DNA of 64,000 bases from Niabella insulamsoli. GTDB taxonomy: Bacteria > Bacteroidota > Bacteroidia > Chitinophagales > Chitinophagaceae. The notes below the pieces were generated by a model. The model was not told the DNA's origin, searched no databases, and saw only the letters and a list, made by a program, of their open reading frames with translations. Location of the stretch: assembly GCF_039652435.2 (NCBI RefSeq), contig NZ_CP190246.1, forward strand, positions 3,968,001-4,032,000, in the 5' to 3' direction. This document shows positions 16,951 through 26,319 of the stretch, piece after piece. The first letter of the stretch is position 1; every line of letters begins with the position of its first letter. Both the position numbers and the translations under genes were made by a program.

Positions 16951-19272
16951 CTAAAAATTAAAATATGGTTCTATAAGTCTTTTAAGAATTTCAACACCAT
17001 AATTATTCAGATGTGCCGAATCCTTAAGGAAAGTATTGCCTTCTGTGCCCGATGCCGCTATCGCAGAAGTATAAATATTTGAGGTGCCATCATAATGCGC
17101 TTTCCGGAACGCTATCTCAGTGAATCTTGGAAAGAAGTTTATGAGGGGCACATTCAACTCTTTTGCCTTGTTCACTAATGCGCCGATGTAGTCGTCTACT
17201 GTGACGTTTTTCCCGTTGTAAGTGGAATACCCCCAGCGTCCGCTAACAGGCTCAACTATGCCCATTACAGCACCACCCCATGCAATAAATGATAATATTG
17301 GACAATCATTTATTGACATTACATCTTCAATATAATTTTGATAATGCTGAGCTATTTCAGAAGGTTCTACACCGGCTGAAGCTGTGCCGCTCCCTGTTTG
17401 TACTCCTTCGTTAATAATAGGAACCTCCATTAAAATTAAATCTGGATTAAAAGCATCTACTTGCCATGATTTATTCATAGAAAGACCGTACAATGCCTGT
17501 GATCCAATAGACGCTGCGATATAGGAAAACAAAAATTCGTGCGGACTATACTCAATTCCCCAATACGCAAACCTTCCGGCTCCTACGTTTTGTATTGTGA
17601 TAGTTTTGGATGATAAGCTGGATAATGACCTCATATTAAGCCGTTTTTGATACTGGCTTTTTCTAAAGGTATCGTTGATAAGCGTTGCACTTTCTTGCAA
17701 ATTGCTGCTGTAACCATTTGCCTCAACCCAAATTCCATCTTCATTCTGAACTTCAACTTCTCCGGGGCCCTCAGCAACGGTTATTATAGTTTCGTTCGCC
17801 CATTTATAGTCGGTGTGAAGTATAAAATTACAACGCCTCATTCCAGCTGGATATATATAGGAGACACCAGCATTTGTCCCACCATCTATAACCTTTGTAG
17901 TCGGAAGCACATATGATGCTCCATGTATACCCCATGCCCCACCGATGCCACCGTCCTCTCGTAACACCTCAGAAGAACCGCCGCCTAATGTTTCTGTAAA
18001 AACACCTGGAACGTCAAACCGATTGTATTGCTGCTCACGCCATCTAAGCTTATTTTCTAAAAAAGCATTGAGGTTATCTTCAGTCATAAACGGTGGGCGG
18101 TACATAGCATCTTCCAAAGGAGTGTTCCAGCCCAAATCTGTAATTATTGAGTCTCCAATGGCGCAAATTGTGACATCTTCGTTTCTTGCGTAATATTTAT
18201 TGACAAATAATAAGAATTCAGAATTAACGGACACTGAATTGTAATTCCGCACAGGCAATAACCCTAATTGTTCTAATAACAACCAGCGTGACGATGACGC
18301 TTGAGCTGGTTTAATGAATGCGGGTTCAACCGCTACGAATCCAGACGCGTTCAGTACACCTATCGCATAAGCACTTGATCTGGGATAATATTGTGCGGTG
18401 TCAAATGATTCGGCGAATAAATAGAGCATCTCGCCTGCTCCCACGGTATCAAAGTTTGGTGCTGAGTACACTTCAGCGCTATCAGAGAGATAAATGATTT
18501 TATTCCCAATGTCAAAATTGTAAGGACCTCCAGATATTGTTCTGTATCCGCCGTTTGCTTGAAATAATAAAGCATTGGTAAATGAAATAAAAATAGGGTC
18601 AGCGCCATCTATAACCAAATCCCGTAGTGTTATATAGGCTTTATTTACTCTCGGTAAAGGAACAAAGCTTATAAGATACCTATCCAAATCCGAACGATAA
18701 TTTATAAGAACCTTTGAATTCTGAGTAAACATTTCCTCTGTTACTTCTGCCGGTATATTAGTATTGTCAGGTGTTAGAAAATTAGTCTCCGCAACGCCAT
18801 ATTTATTGAGTAAGTTTTCAAATATGATCGGGAAATTTTGCCCAGCTTTACGCTTAACAACTAACGTTAATGTTGACACTTCCCTTATACTCGGACTATC
18901 GCTAAAAAATGGCATTTCTCCAGACTTTGCTTTTTTGAAAACGTTCCAAGCGTTTTCCGCATAACTATATGTAAATTCTACATTTTCATAATAGCTTTTT
19001 TCTGAGAGATCATCATCAAGAACCTCGATAGGAGCAGCCGCACCGCCACCGGCCAACTTTAAATTATTGTATGTGCCGGCAACCAACGCGCCTAGCACCA
19101 TATTACCTGTCGGAGCAGCAAGTATGTCGTCCGGTGTTATATATTTGAGATTTCCTTTAGTAGCCGATACCCTGTCATTAATTGAATCAATAAAATCTGA
19201 AAAGTTTTGCGCCGAAGGTCTCGAACCCTCAGAAAACATTTGCTTTAACTCACTTATACTTTTTATTGCCAT
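16951..19272 (-). CDS. Tail fibre with C-terminal SGNH/GDSL hydrolase domain
   Basis: This is a 773-residue protein. The N-terminus (KSISELKQMFSEGSRPSAQN) looks like a phage-attachment region and the middle is beta-rich with low similarity. Near residue 370 TICAIGDSIITDLGW gives the GDS nucleophile block of SGNH hydrolases. Near residue 750 DSAHLNNYG gives the catalytic D-x-x-H. The intervening FNPDLILMEVP resembles a core strand of the fold. Such virion-borne esterases usually deacetylate surface polysaccharide used as receptor. It is the largest gene of the baseplate/fibre cluster, 3 bp from the gene upstream. No variable repeat was found in it. Confidence 0.75.
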   Translation of the reverse strand: MAIKSISELKQMFSEGSRPSAQNFSDFIDSINDRVSATKGNLKYITPDDILAAPTGNMVLGALVAGTYNNLKLAGGGAAAPIEVLDDDLSEKSYYENVEFTYSYAENAWNVFKKAKSGEMPFFSDSPSIREVSTLTLVVKRKAGQNFPIIFENLLNKYGVAETNFLTPDNTNIPAEVTEEMFTQNSKVLINYRSDLDRYLISFVPLPRVNKAYITLRDLVIDGADPIFISFTNALLFQANGGYRTISGGPYNFDIGNKIIYLSDSAEVYSAPNFDTVGAGEMLYLFAESFDTAQYYPRSSAYAIGVLNASGFVAVEPAFIKPAQASSSRWLLLEQLGLLPVRNYNSVSVNSEFLLFVNKYYARNEDVTICAIGDSIITDLGWNTPLEDAMYRPPFMTEDNLNAFLENKLRWREQQYNRFDVPGVFTETLGGGSSEVLREDGGIGGAWGIHGASYVLPTTKVIDGGTNAGVSYIYPAGMRRCNFILHTDYKWANETIITVAEGPGEVEVQNEDGIWVEANGYSSNLQESATLINDTFRKSQYQKRLNMRSLSSLSSKTITIQNVGAGRFAYWGIEYSPHEFLFSYIAASIGSQALYGLSMNKSWQVDAFNPDLILMEVPIINEGVQTGSGTASAGVEPSEIAQHYQNYIEDVMSINDCPILSFIAWGGAVMGIVEPVSGRWGYSTYNGKNVTVDDYIGALVNKAKELNVPLINFFPRFTEIAFRKAHYDGTSNIYTSAIAASGTEGNTFLKDSAHLNNYGVEILKRLIEPYFNF

Positions 19273-19275
19273 TCT

Positions 19276-19947
19276 TTATGCTTTATAAAACAAACAAAAT
19301 ACCCGTAACCGCTGTAGGTTAGTAAAGCCGTCGGAGCTCATTTGCAGGTATATATTATTCTCATCTATAGCCATTGTGTACCAAACGGGCGGGCGGATGG
19401 ATTCAACTAAAGTTTCACCAACTACCGACACGTAAAACACCGGCACCACATAGTACCTGCCTTCAATGTCTTTATTGTGATTGATAACAAAGTTGAGTGG
19501 CGATGAGCTATGGGGATAGGCCAAAGCGCCGCTGTCAAATTCATACTTCGCAATCGGCAGTATAAAACCCTGATCGCTGGATAAATGCCTGAGCGTGCTT
19601 ATTCTTACGAAGTTGGCAATAGGAATGCCTGCGCCCGCAGGAACTGCTGTTACACTTTGATAAAGTGGCCGGGGTACTTCATCCTCGTACATGGCATCTA
19701 CCGTATTCGTTTCCACCGCCACGAAACCGCCATTAACCCCGCCGGAAAAAGCGACAATTTCATCACCGATTACCATTAACCCGGCAGAAATATTACCGCC
19801 TGTAATTTCACAACCGGATATAATCACATTATCGCCAATGGCCTTGCAGATACCCGTCAATGCGGCTTTCATGCCCGATTGCATAAATGCCAGCACATCC
19901 TGATAAAACAGCAAACCGCCCTCGTTGTCTAACTTTAAAGTGTTCAT
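19276..19947 (-). CDS. Baseplate/tail-fibre proximal protein, unknown
   Basis: This 223-residue protein is beta-rich and lies between the gpI-like gene and the tail fibre, overlapping the former by four bases. Visible repeats of short Gly-containing strands (VIISGCEITGGNISAGLMVIG) suggest a small beta-helix or hub-to-fibre adaptor. Its position is that of Mu gp48/gp49-type adaptor proteins, but no homology is claimed. Confidence 0.6.
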   Translation of the reverse strand: MNTLKLDNEGGLLFYQDVLAFMQSGMKAALTGICKAIGDNVIISGCEITGGNISAGLMVIGDEIVAFSGGVNGGFVAVETNTVDAMYEDEVPRPLYQSVTAVPAGAGIPIANFVRISTLRHLSSDQGFILPIAKYEFDSGALAYPHSSSPLNFVINHNKDIEGRYYVVPVFYVSVVGETLVESIRPPVWYTMAIDENNIYLQMSSDGFTNLQRLRVFCLFYKA

Positions 19948-20441
19948 GTGTATTTTAGTTCAAACGTTTTAGTTGGAGTTTTATATTTATCTACCTGCGC
20001 CCTAACTCTTTGCTCATTTAGTATGATATCTGCCGGTACTTTTACAACAAAATCAACGCCCTGGGCTTCGCTTTCAGCTTTACGGTACAGTACCGGAGCC
20101 GCCCCGCCCTCACTTTGTAGCGGCATCGTTATCGGTTTATCCTCAACAACCAGGTAAAACACAGCAGTATCGAAATAATCCGGTGCTGTTATGCGAATCC
20201 GGCGTAGGTCAAAATCATAGTTATCATTTAAGAAGGCTTGCAGATAGCACACTTGCGGTGTGATCGTCAGCTCTCGTTCTGTTTCGATCTTAAAATTCAT
20301 AAAGGAAGCATATACAAAACCGATCGGCGACAAAAGCGAGCGCAACAATGCCATCAATCGGCTTTTGCGCAGCCGAACCGGCACAAGCTGATACATCAGC
20401 CTGTTCAGATCAACGTCGTATATTTTCCTATTAAACTTCAT
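19944..20441 (-). CDS. Tail protein I-like baseplate component
   Basis: This 165-residue protein directly follows the gpJ-like gene, the place of gpI/gp48 in Mu and P2. The start MKFNRKIYDVDLNRL at 20441 overlaps the end of the gpJ-like gene by 11 bases and is preferred over an upstream ATG. It has a basic N-terminal third and a C-terminal half with beta strands. The function as wedge component is inferred from order. Confidence 0.55.
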   Translation of the reverse strand: MKFNRKIYDVDLNRLMYQLVPVRLRKSRLMALLRSLLSPIGFVYASFMNFKIETERELTITPQVCYLQAFLNDNYDFDLRRIRITAPDYFDTAVFYLVVEDKPITMPLQSEGGAAPVLYRKAESEAQGVDFVVKVPADIILNEQRVRAQVDKYKTPTKTFELKYT

Positions 20442-21312
20442 TAAACGATATGTATTCAATTACAAGATCACTGTCATCCAAAAAACGGTAATAGCCGGCG
20501 TCGGGCGTGGCCACGTCTATCACAGTTACCCATTCAAAAAGCGCATATTTTGTTTGTACATATTGGATGGGGCACAGACTTATACCTTCAATCTGCTTCA
20601 CAAAAACTTCATGATTTTGGGGCGCGTATGTGCCGTTAAAAACAATCTGCGTTAGGTACTCCTTAATTGCGGCACGTGCTACGTCTGTAGCGCTGCCGTC
20701 AATACGATCGCCGGTTGCATTTATAATCAGCGGATCATAGTAGATCTTCCAACCCATACGGATGCGATCCGGCACGTTGCTTTCCTTTACGATTTTTACA
20801 CCTGCTGGCTGTACAACATCTAAATAAGCTGTAAAGCCGGTCATTTCACCTTCTGTCAATTGCCTAAGATCGCCGTCCGTTTCGCTGGCCATTTTCAACC
20901 TCAGGTAGGGCTTGCCAAACCCATCAAGCGCCTGTGAGCAGGACGCATGCATAATGATGCTGGCCGCTTCGATCTCTTCCGGCGTCAAAGCCGAAGTGTC
21001 ATACTTGTCCGTCTCACCATCGAGCGTATAACCATGCAAATACCCTTTTGCCAGGCGAACAATTGCGCGGGTGGTGAACGGTGATTGGTTTGTACGGTAA
21101 TCGATGACGTCCGCGCGAAAAAGATCGAGAATGCTTTCAATCCACCATCCGCAGAAGGAAAAAATTTCAAACAGTATATTTTCTATACTGGCCGCGCTAA
21201 ATTCTTGATCAAACGTTTTATTTACGTCAAGCCCATAAGCCAACTGCACAGATTCATTTTGTATAAATAAATCTGTCATTTGCTTCTTTATCTCTGTCTT
21301 CGTCCTTGCCAT
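20431..21312 (-). CDS. Baseplate J-like protein
   Basis: This is a 293-residue protein. The N-terminal part (EFSAASIENILFEIFSFCGWWIESILD), the linker region and a C-terminal part (AAIKEYLTQIVFNGTYAPQNHEVFVKQIEGI) follow the outline of baseplate assembly protein J/Mu gp47. That family forms the wedges connecting the baseplate hub to fibres. It starts exactly at the stop of the small gene at 21312 and overlaps the next gene. Confidence 0.7.
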   Translation of the reverse strand: MARTKTEIKKQMTDLFIQNESVQLAYGLDVNKTFDQEFSAASIENILFEIFSFCGWWIESILDLFRADVIDYRTNQSPFTTRAIVRLAKGYLHGYTLDGETDKYDTSALTPEEIEAASIIMHASCSQALDGFGKPYLRLKMASETDGDLRQLTEGEMTGFTAYLDVVQPAGVKIVKESNVPDRIRMGWKIYYDPLIINATGDRIDGSATDVARAAIKEYLTQIVFNGTYAPQNHEVFVKQIEGISLCPIQYVQTKYALFEWVTVIDVATPDAGYYRFLDDSDLVIEYISFNEV

Positions 21313-21587
21313 TAGCTTACTTTAAAATCAAGTCCTATAATCCAAAATCCTATCCCGTCCGGCAAATCGCCTGGAGCAGATGAGGGCTTTACCCTCTCCG
21401 TTTCAAAATGCTGCGTTACGAATTTGTTTCGCATATCAGCCGTCAAAAAAGACTGCCCGTTTGTTACATCTTCAGTTAACGATGTGTCATTTTTTAGACA
21501 CATATCGAGAACGGCATCAATAGAGCCGCTGCCCTGCATCGCTAAATCAATAACCTCCTGTTTATTTGCCGCTTTAATACTCCGCAT
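21312..21587 (-). CDS. Small baseplate-region protein, LysM-like motif
   Basis: This 91-residue protein has a central DLAMQGSGSIDAVLDMCLKN, then SLTEDVTNGQSFL, following the layout of LysM/gpX-like tail proteins (DIA-x-GS-x-x-A, then N-x-(L/I), then P/N-G-Q). It overlaps both neighbours, which suits tight co-translation in the baseplate operon. Role unproven. Confidence 0.55.
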   Translation of the reverse strand: MRSIKAANKQEVIDLAMQGSGSIDAVLDMCLKNDTSLTEDVTNGQSFLTADMRNKFVTQHFETERVKPSSAPGDLPDGIGFWIIGLDFKVS

Positions 21588-21885
21588 CGATTGTTAATTC
21601 CGAGTTTGTAAATTCAATGCTCTTCACCTTTTGCAAATCCTGCTCTAAGTTTACCCGTATCTTACGCTTCCATTCGTTAAAGTCGTGATCGAGCAAACTG
21701 TTATCGAGGCCGACACCGAGGGTCGGCGCATCTTTAAACTGGCCGGGCTGATGCGCTAAAATCAAAGCTGTATTCTGATTTGTTGTTTCAGCCAAAACAA
21801 AACCCAGCAACTTGCCATCCACGCCGCGCACCGCGTTCAACTTCAAGTCAAAATATTCATTTAGTTGTATGCCTATGCCTCTCAT
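21574..21885 (-). CDS. Baseplate W-like (gp46/gp25 family) protein
   Basis: This 103-residue protein sits between the spike and J-like genes. The pattern TTNQNTALILAHQPGQFKDAP followed by EWKRKIRVNLEQD fits gpW/gp25-type wedge proteins (I-x-t-x-x-G-x-x-x-x-x-P, then R). It overlaps the 91-residue gene by 14 bases. Confidence 0.6.
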   Translation of the reverse strand: MRGIGIQLNEYFDLKLNAVRGVDGKLLGFVLAETTNQNTALILAHQPGQFKDAPTLGVGLDNSLLDHDFNEWKRKIRVNLEQDLQKVKSIEFTNSELTIDAEY

Positions 21886-21887
21886 TG

Positions 21888-22109
21888 TTATACAATTGTT
21901 CCTGTACTTGTTGTCGTCCCCGTCTGCGAGGTTGCCGAACCTGTTGTACTCACCGCAATGCCCGCCGGAACCTCGCCCGTTCTAACAAATGCATCAATAG
22001 CATCGCTCAGCCGTTCTGCATATTCATCGTCGCTATTTTCTTCACGACTCCGCATGTCAGTCATCAAACCCAGTATAGCTGCTTTTAATGCCGCTTTATT
22101 TAATGCCAT
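21888..22109 (-). CDS. Small conserved phage tail-region protein
   Basis: This is a 73-residue protein with a helical N-terminus (LNKAALKAAILGLMTDMRSREE), an acidic middle (YAERLSDAIDAFV) and a Ser/Thr/Gly-rich tail. The same architecture is common in Bacteroidota transposable phages between spike and W genes. Function not known. Confidence 0.6.
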   Translation of the reverse strand: MALNKAALKAAILGLMTDMRSREENSDDEYAERLSDAIDAFVRTGEVPAGIAVSTTGSATSQTGTTTSTGTIV

Positions 22110-22115
22110 TTGTAT

Positions 22116-22619
22116 TTACTTTAAAAGAAGATTATAATTCGATTCAAATTCAGTAACCTTTAACAAACTGTCCGGCAAAAGCCCATTCGTAGGGCCGTTG
22201 GCGGTAAAAAGTTTCAGCGTCTTTATAATATCGGCCAAATCATCAAAGAGGCTTTTCAAACTCACGCTATCGTTCTCTATCGACACCTTTTTTGTAATGC
22301 TATCTACTTCAATTTTAAGCCCTTCCTGTTCGTACTGCAACCTTTCAACTTCATCAATCCTTAAAACACACAGGTCTCGCATGTCGCCGGTCAAAGAGCC
22401 AATCAAAACAGTGCTGCCTACCTTCGGTAATGCCAATATTTTGTTGGCTTCGCCGTTGATGGTAGCTTTAAGCCGAACGTCAGATAATTCCAAATCTTTC
22501 ACTTTCACTTTACAGCTTTCTCCATCCACACTAATCACCTCAGCAGCGATAATAGTAGCCTGCAAGCCAAACCGGCCCACACCTTTCAACGCTTCGTGTA
22601 ACTCTCTGGCTTTGTCCAT
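22116..22619 (-). CDS. Baseplate spike-like protein (gpV/gp45 type)
   Basis: This 167-residue protein is placed right after the gpD-like hub gene. Its first half is OB-fold-like (LQATIIAAEVISVDGESCKVKVKDLELSDVRL, here described from residues about 18-50), with PKVGSTVLIGSLTG as the typical Pro-x-x-Gly-x-x-V strand. The C-terminus is shorter than the usual beta-helix needle. It probably forms the tail tip that pierces the outer membrane. Confidence 0.65.
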   Translation of the reverse strand: MDKARELHEALKGVGRFGLQATIIAAEVISVDGESCKVKVKDLELSDVRLKATINGEANKILALPKVGSTVLIGSLTGDMRDLCVLRIDEVERLQYEQEGLKIEVDSITKKVSIENDSVSLKSLFDDLADIIKTLKLFTANGPTNGLLPDSLLKVTEFESNYNLLLK

Positions 22620-23572
22620 CAGTTTAATCTTATACCGAGCTGTATTTTTCTAACACCTCCTGAACTGCTTACTGTTGTCGTTACCGCTGTCACGTAATAA
22701 CTTCCATCTTTTTTAGGGTAATCTTCATCAATTACTTTCGCGCTCATGCCTGGTTCCACGTAGGGGATCAGCCATCCGGTAATGCTTCCTTCATACCCAT
22801 TATAACTGCGCAGACGATGTTCGTTTTCGGCCTTTTGCTTCATGCCCTCCTTTGTCATTCCACCAGCTTTTATAGTAACTTTTTCGCCGCCGGTTGTTCC
22901 AGCCCGCTCTTCAATAATTTTGCCTTTAGCATCTGTATTTTCAACAATCACTTCAATGCGCCTGTCCTCTTTAGTGCGATACTTTAAATCGCTACTTTCT
23001 ATATTCTGCTGAAATGAATATGTCACATATCCATGCTTTTCGGTGTAAAGCGGATGTACGTTTAAAACCCCATCACGGATATAAATATTCCCCTTCGTTT
23101 CATCCTGTAGCTTTTGCAAAACATCATACCCGTTCGCAGCATTAATCACGAACTTTTCATACGTTATGTTCAGCGTTACATTTTGTTTTAATGCAACGCC
23201 GGTTTCGCTTAACACATACTGCACAATATCTTTCAGGCCCACACCTTTAAACTCTTTGTCTTTTACCGGCTTTCGAAGCAGGTATAAATCATCCTCACAG
23301 TTTAATATCAAAGAACCATCGTCTGTGTCTATCCGCCGCAAGTATCCTTCAAACTCGTCTTTTAAATTGTCGTCGTATCCCAACTGCACTTTTACCTTGT
23401 CGCCTGGGTTTATTTTATCTTCCACGTTAAGCGTGTAGTTAAACACGCTTGCGGGAAGTTTTATAATACACGTATCAGCCAGCAGATCAACGCTTTTATG
23501 TATCTCAACACTATCGAGCAAACCAAGCCGGTAGGCCCCTATATTAATCTGCCAACTGATTTTATGATACAT
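22619..23572 (-). CDS. Phage late control D/baseplate hub protein
   Basis: This protein of about 317 residues has the gpD/Mu gpP plan. The N-terminal barrel has the motif PGDKVKVQLGYDD (Gly-x-x-V-x-V-x-x-G). The middle LKDIVQYVLSETGV is followed by NGYDVLQKLQDETKGNIYIRDG, as in gp27-like hubs. The C-terminal barrel has YVEPGMSAKVIDEDYPKKDG. The hub joins tail tube to spike. ATG at 23572 is preferred; one five codons upstream is possible. It shares a base with the spike gene start. Confidence 0.78.
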   Translation of the reverse strand: MYHKISWQINIGAYRLGLLDSVEIHKSVDLLADTCIIKLPASVFNYTLNVEDKINPGDKVKVQLGYDDNLKDEFEGYLRRIDTDDGSLILNCEDDLYLLRKPVKDKEFKGVGLKDIVQYVLSETGVALKQNVTLNITYEKFVINAANGYDVLQKLQDETKGNIYIRDGVLNVHPLYTEKHGYVTYSFQQNIESSDLKYRTKEDRRIEVIVENTDAKGKIIEERAGTTGGEKVTIKAGGMTKEGMKQKAENEHRLRSYNGYEGSITGWLIPYVEPGMSAKVIDEDYPKKDGSYYVTAVTTTVSSSGGVRKIQLGIRLN

Positions 23573-24110
23573 TCTTATTTTCCTCAATTAATAACTGCCA
23601 ATCTTTATCACTCGAAGCCTTAATCGTAAAATCCTGATTTGCTTCTCCGGCGGTGAAAGGGAAACTAAAATCTTCGATTGCCATTGCCGTAATACCGAGC
23701 GCTTCGAACAGGTCGCAAATCACATCTACTGGCTCGGCTGCTTCACAAATGCCTTTTAATCGCTCAATATCTGCTTTAGGATAAATGGCACTTTCAGCGT
23801 TCATAAAATATCCTTCTATCGTGATCGCATAGTCGTCCTGACTCCAACGCTCTTTTATGCTGCCGGTATTCTTTGCCTTTGCAACATTTCTTTTTACAAT
23901 GATATTCCTCCCATCGACCGTTATGTAAGGTTCCCAGGGGAGTAGCCAAAAATCAGATTCAGGCGCAGTCCTCCTTTTTATCTTCAACGGCATTGCCATC
24001 GGTACGCCCATCATGGAAGCATACACTTCTTTTTTGTTTGCTTCCTCAATACCTTCAACCTCATAAGGCCGTCCGGTCAAAATGTCTTTTAATTTTAATA
24101 TAAAACTCAT
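23562..24110 (-). CDS. DUF6046-like tail protein
   Basis: This 182-residue protein follows the tape measure gene by one base. FWLLPWEPYITVDGRNIIVKRN, then WSQDDYAITIEGYF and YPKADIERLKGICEA, match the DUF6046 pattern seen in Bacteroidota phages. These probably replace the LysM/gpX-type tail-tube end protein (inference). ATG at 24110 is chosen over one three codons upstream. Confidence 0.65.
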   Translation of the reverse strand: MSFILKLKDILTGRPYEVEGIEEANKKEVYASMMGVPMAMPLKIKRRTAPESDFWLLPWEPYITVDGRNIIVKRNVAKAKNTGSIKERWSQDDYAITIEGYFMNAESAIYPKADIERLKGICEAAEPVDVICDLFEALGITAMAIEDFSFPFTAGEANQDFTIKASSDKDWQLLIEENKNVS

Positions 24111-24111
24111 T

Positions 24112-26067
24112 TTATGCAAGTGCCTGGCTCATTTGTATCGCCCTGGTCATTTCGTCAACAATTATATCGCGTATCTGTGTCGCACTTTCCTTCACACCCT
24201 GCACGGTTTGCACCGTTAATGTTTCAATCTGCTTTCCTATGTTTATATGTATGGTTGTGTTTCGGGTACCGCCTGTGGCAACAGCTTCGTTTGCTTTTGC
24301 GCGGCCTGAGGCTGCGGCAGCGTTTGCACCAGGCTTATTTTCATCACTGGCAAATGAAGTCTTTACCGGAGTTTCCGGCATGACAGAACTCATTATTTTA
24401 TCCTTCGCTTTTTTTGCGAACTCAGTAAATCCTATGCCTGTATCTTTAAGCTGAATTTTACCCCACGCAATTTCTCGTTGGTCTTGAAATTTATTAACCT
24501 CACCCCTTGCCTTAGCTATTTCTTCAGCGCGTTTTTTAGCACTTTCAGAAAGCGCAGACAAACCAGCCGACGCAGCGTCTTTATTCCATATACTTTGGAA
24601 ACTGTACCATGCAGACTTGAGCCTATCGATACCGGAAAGGAAAAAATCTTCTATATTCAACCAGGTTAAATAAAAGGATGATTTAAACAAATTCCAGCTT
24701 TCTTCTAAGTAAGTTACTAATGCGCTCCAAGCTGCTCCCCAGCCATCGTACCGATATATAATGTATCCTATCACTGCGGCCAAGGCGATAACTAATGCGA
24801 TGACAACGCCAATCGGATTAGCTGCTAAGGCGGCATTTAAAAGCCACTGTGCACCCGTCCATAAAGATGTCGCCAATTTTACCGCACCCATTATAGTATT
24901 ATAAATGAGCATAGTGCCAGTTATCGTAACAACAAGCGCCACGAAGCCAGTTAGTATTGGGTTTCCGTTTTCAATTTCCTCGTATAAGTAATTGAACCAT
25001 CCACCTACAATTGCCAATAAATCAATTAGCCCGAAAAACAGACTGCCGAGCACATTAAAGACCGGCTGTAATTTATCGAGTAAGTCAGGCATTTTTTCAC
25101 CAAAACGTTGTATGTATGAAATAGCTCGTTCAAAGAATTCACTATTTTTTTCACCGAAATCAGTGAATGACTTACCAATGATTTCTTTTGCAGAATTCCA
25201 AAGAGCTCCCATCGTTTTCCCTTGCCGTTCCAACGCACCCTCATAAATTCCGCCTTTTCCTGCGGCCTTTTCCAATGCATCGGAAAGCTGTTGATAAGTA
25301 ACCTCCATTTTCTGCACTTCATCAACCGACTTCCCGGTTGACTGGCTTAACAACTCATAAATGTTTATGCCCGCAAAACCAAACTGCTTGATATCCATTG
25401 CCGTTGCTTTCCCAACGGTTTTTATTTGTTGCAGGTTAGAAGCCATATTTGATAATTCAGCATCGCCTTTACCAACCGCTGAAATAGCATTGGCGAGGTT
25501 TAACGCATCTTTCCTGGCCTGTACTGCCGAAAGTCCGGATGATATCAGCGCCCTATTCACATTAAGCAATGAATCAGTTTCAAACGGCGTCGCAATAGCG
25601 TCATAATTTATCTGATCATATACCGCCCTTGCTTGATTGCCGACAAACGTCTCCAACCCCGCAATATCTTGTTGCCTCTGTGCTAAACCGTCAAACATTC
25701 CGCCCATCAGCTGGGGGCCTAACATGGCAAATTGTGCAGCCGCAAAAGCGACCAGACCACCCATTGCTATCTTGAAGGTCGAAATACCTCCAGATGATGC
25801 TCGTTGTAAAGAATTGTCCAACTGATCAACTTCTTTATTTAAGCGAGTCACGCTCTGTCGCTCCGCGTCGGTTTGTTTTTGAAGCTGATGAATATTTTGT
25901 CCGGCTGAATTAACTCCTGCAACTTTTTTGAGAGAATTGTCGAGGTACTCCACGTTATGTTGAAGCTTATAAATCGATTCGCTGGCATTATTTGAGCCTC
26001 CGGTCACCTTTTGAAGTACACCAGTCATGCGATCTTTGAGCGACAATATGTATTCTAAATGCTTCAT
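24112..26067 (-). CDS. Tail tape measure protein
   Basis: This is a 651-residue protein. It has long helical N- and C-terminal parts, Gln/Asn-rich early heptads (NIHQLQKQTDAERQSVTRLN), and hydrophobic clusters near residues 95-115 and 325-450, including GVVIALVIALAAVIGYIIY. It is the largest gene after the tail chaperone pair, as in other contractile-tailed phages, and fixes tail length. Its ATG shares a base with the stop of the chaperone extension (TAATG). Confidence 0.88.
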   Translation of the reverse strand: MKHLEYILSLKDRMTGVLQKVTGGSNNASESIYKLQHNVEYLDNSLKKVAGVNSAGQNIHQLQKQTDAERQSVTRLNKEVDQLDNSLQRASSGGISTFKIAMGGLVAFAAAQFAMLGPQLMGGMFDGLAQRQQDIAGLETFVGNQARAVYDQINYDAIATPFETDSLLNVNRALISSGLSAVQARKDALNLANAISAVGKGDAELSNMASNLQQIKTVGKATAMDIKQFGFAGINIYELLSQSTGKSVDEVQKMEVTYQQLSDALEKAAGKGGIYEGALERQGKTMGALWNSAKEIIGKSFTDFGEKNSEFFERAISYIQRFGEKMPDLLDKLQPVFNVLGSLFFGLIDLLAIVGGWFNYLYEEIENGNPILTGFVALVVTITGTMLIYNTIMGAVKLATSLWTGAQWLLNAALAANPIGVVIALVIALAAVIGYIIYRYDGWGAAWSALVTYLEESWNLFKSSFYLTWLNIEDFFLSGIDRLKSAWYSFQSIWNKDAASAGLSALSESAKKRAEEIAKARGEVNKFQDQREIAWGKIQLKDTGIGFTEFAKKAKDKIMSSVMPETPVKTSFASDENKPGANAAAASGRAKANEAVATGGTRNTTIHINIGKQIETLTVQTVQGVKESATQIRDIIVDEMTRAIQMSQALA

Positions 26068-26319
26068 TATTTTTCAGACATATCCTTTTGCGTTGTTCTT
26101 ATCCAATCTAAATCAACCCACATTTGACAAACCTGAAGCACAGGTAGATTGTATGGTTCTACATTAAAATAATAACGGATCAATGAAAACATCTTCCGCC
26201 TTTCATCGATCCGTTTTTTATGATGTTCACACCAATCGGCGTAGGACAATTCTTTCCCTATTGTTTCTGTTTGCGTTGGCTCGTCGGGAACACGAATGCC
26301 GTAACGGGCATCCGCTAAA
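26067..26319 (-). CDS. Tail assembly chaperone extension read by -1 frameshift
   Basis: A frame without its own ATG continues in the -1 phase from the end of the chaperone gene, giving LADARYGIRVPDEPTQTE and then ELSYADWCEHHKKRIDERR, to the stop at 26067. The frame relation is exactly -1 and the two overlap at an A6 run followed by TTTAG (26315-26325). Tail-chaperone pairs of this kind (lambda gpG/gpGT, P2 gpE/gpE', Mu 41/42) use programmed -1 frameshifting, giving here a fusion of about 188 residues. A TTG inside (26249) could start a separate 60-residue protein, which is thought less likely. Confidence 0.72.

Noticed and set aside
16951..19272. A third variable repeat in the tail fibre
   Set aside because: The template's constant segments (GGCGGCTTTTCG and GTCnGGGCC) were looked for and found only in the TR and the two small target genes.
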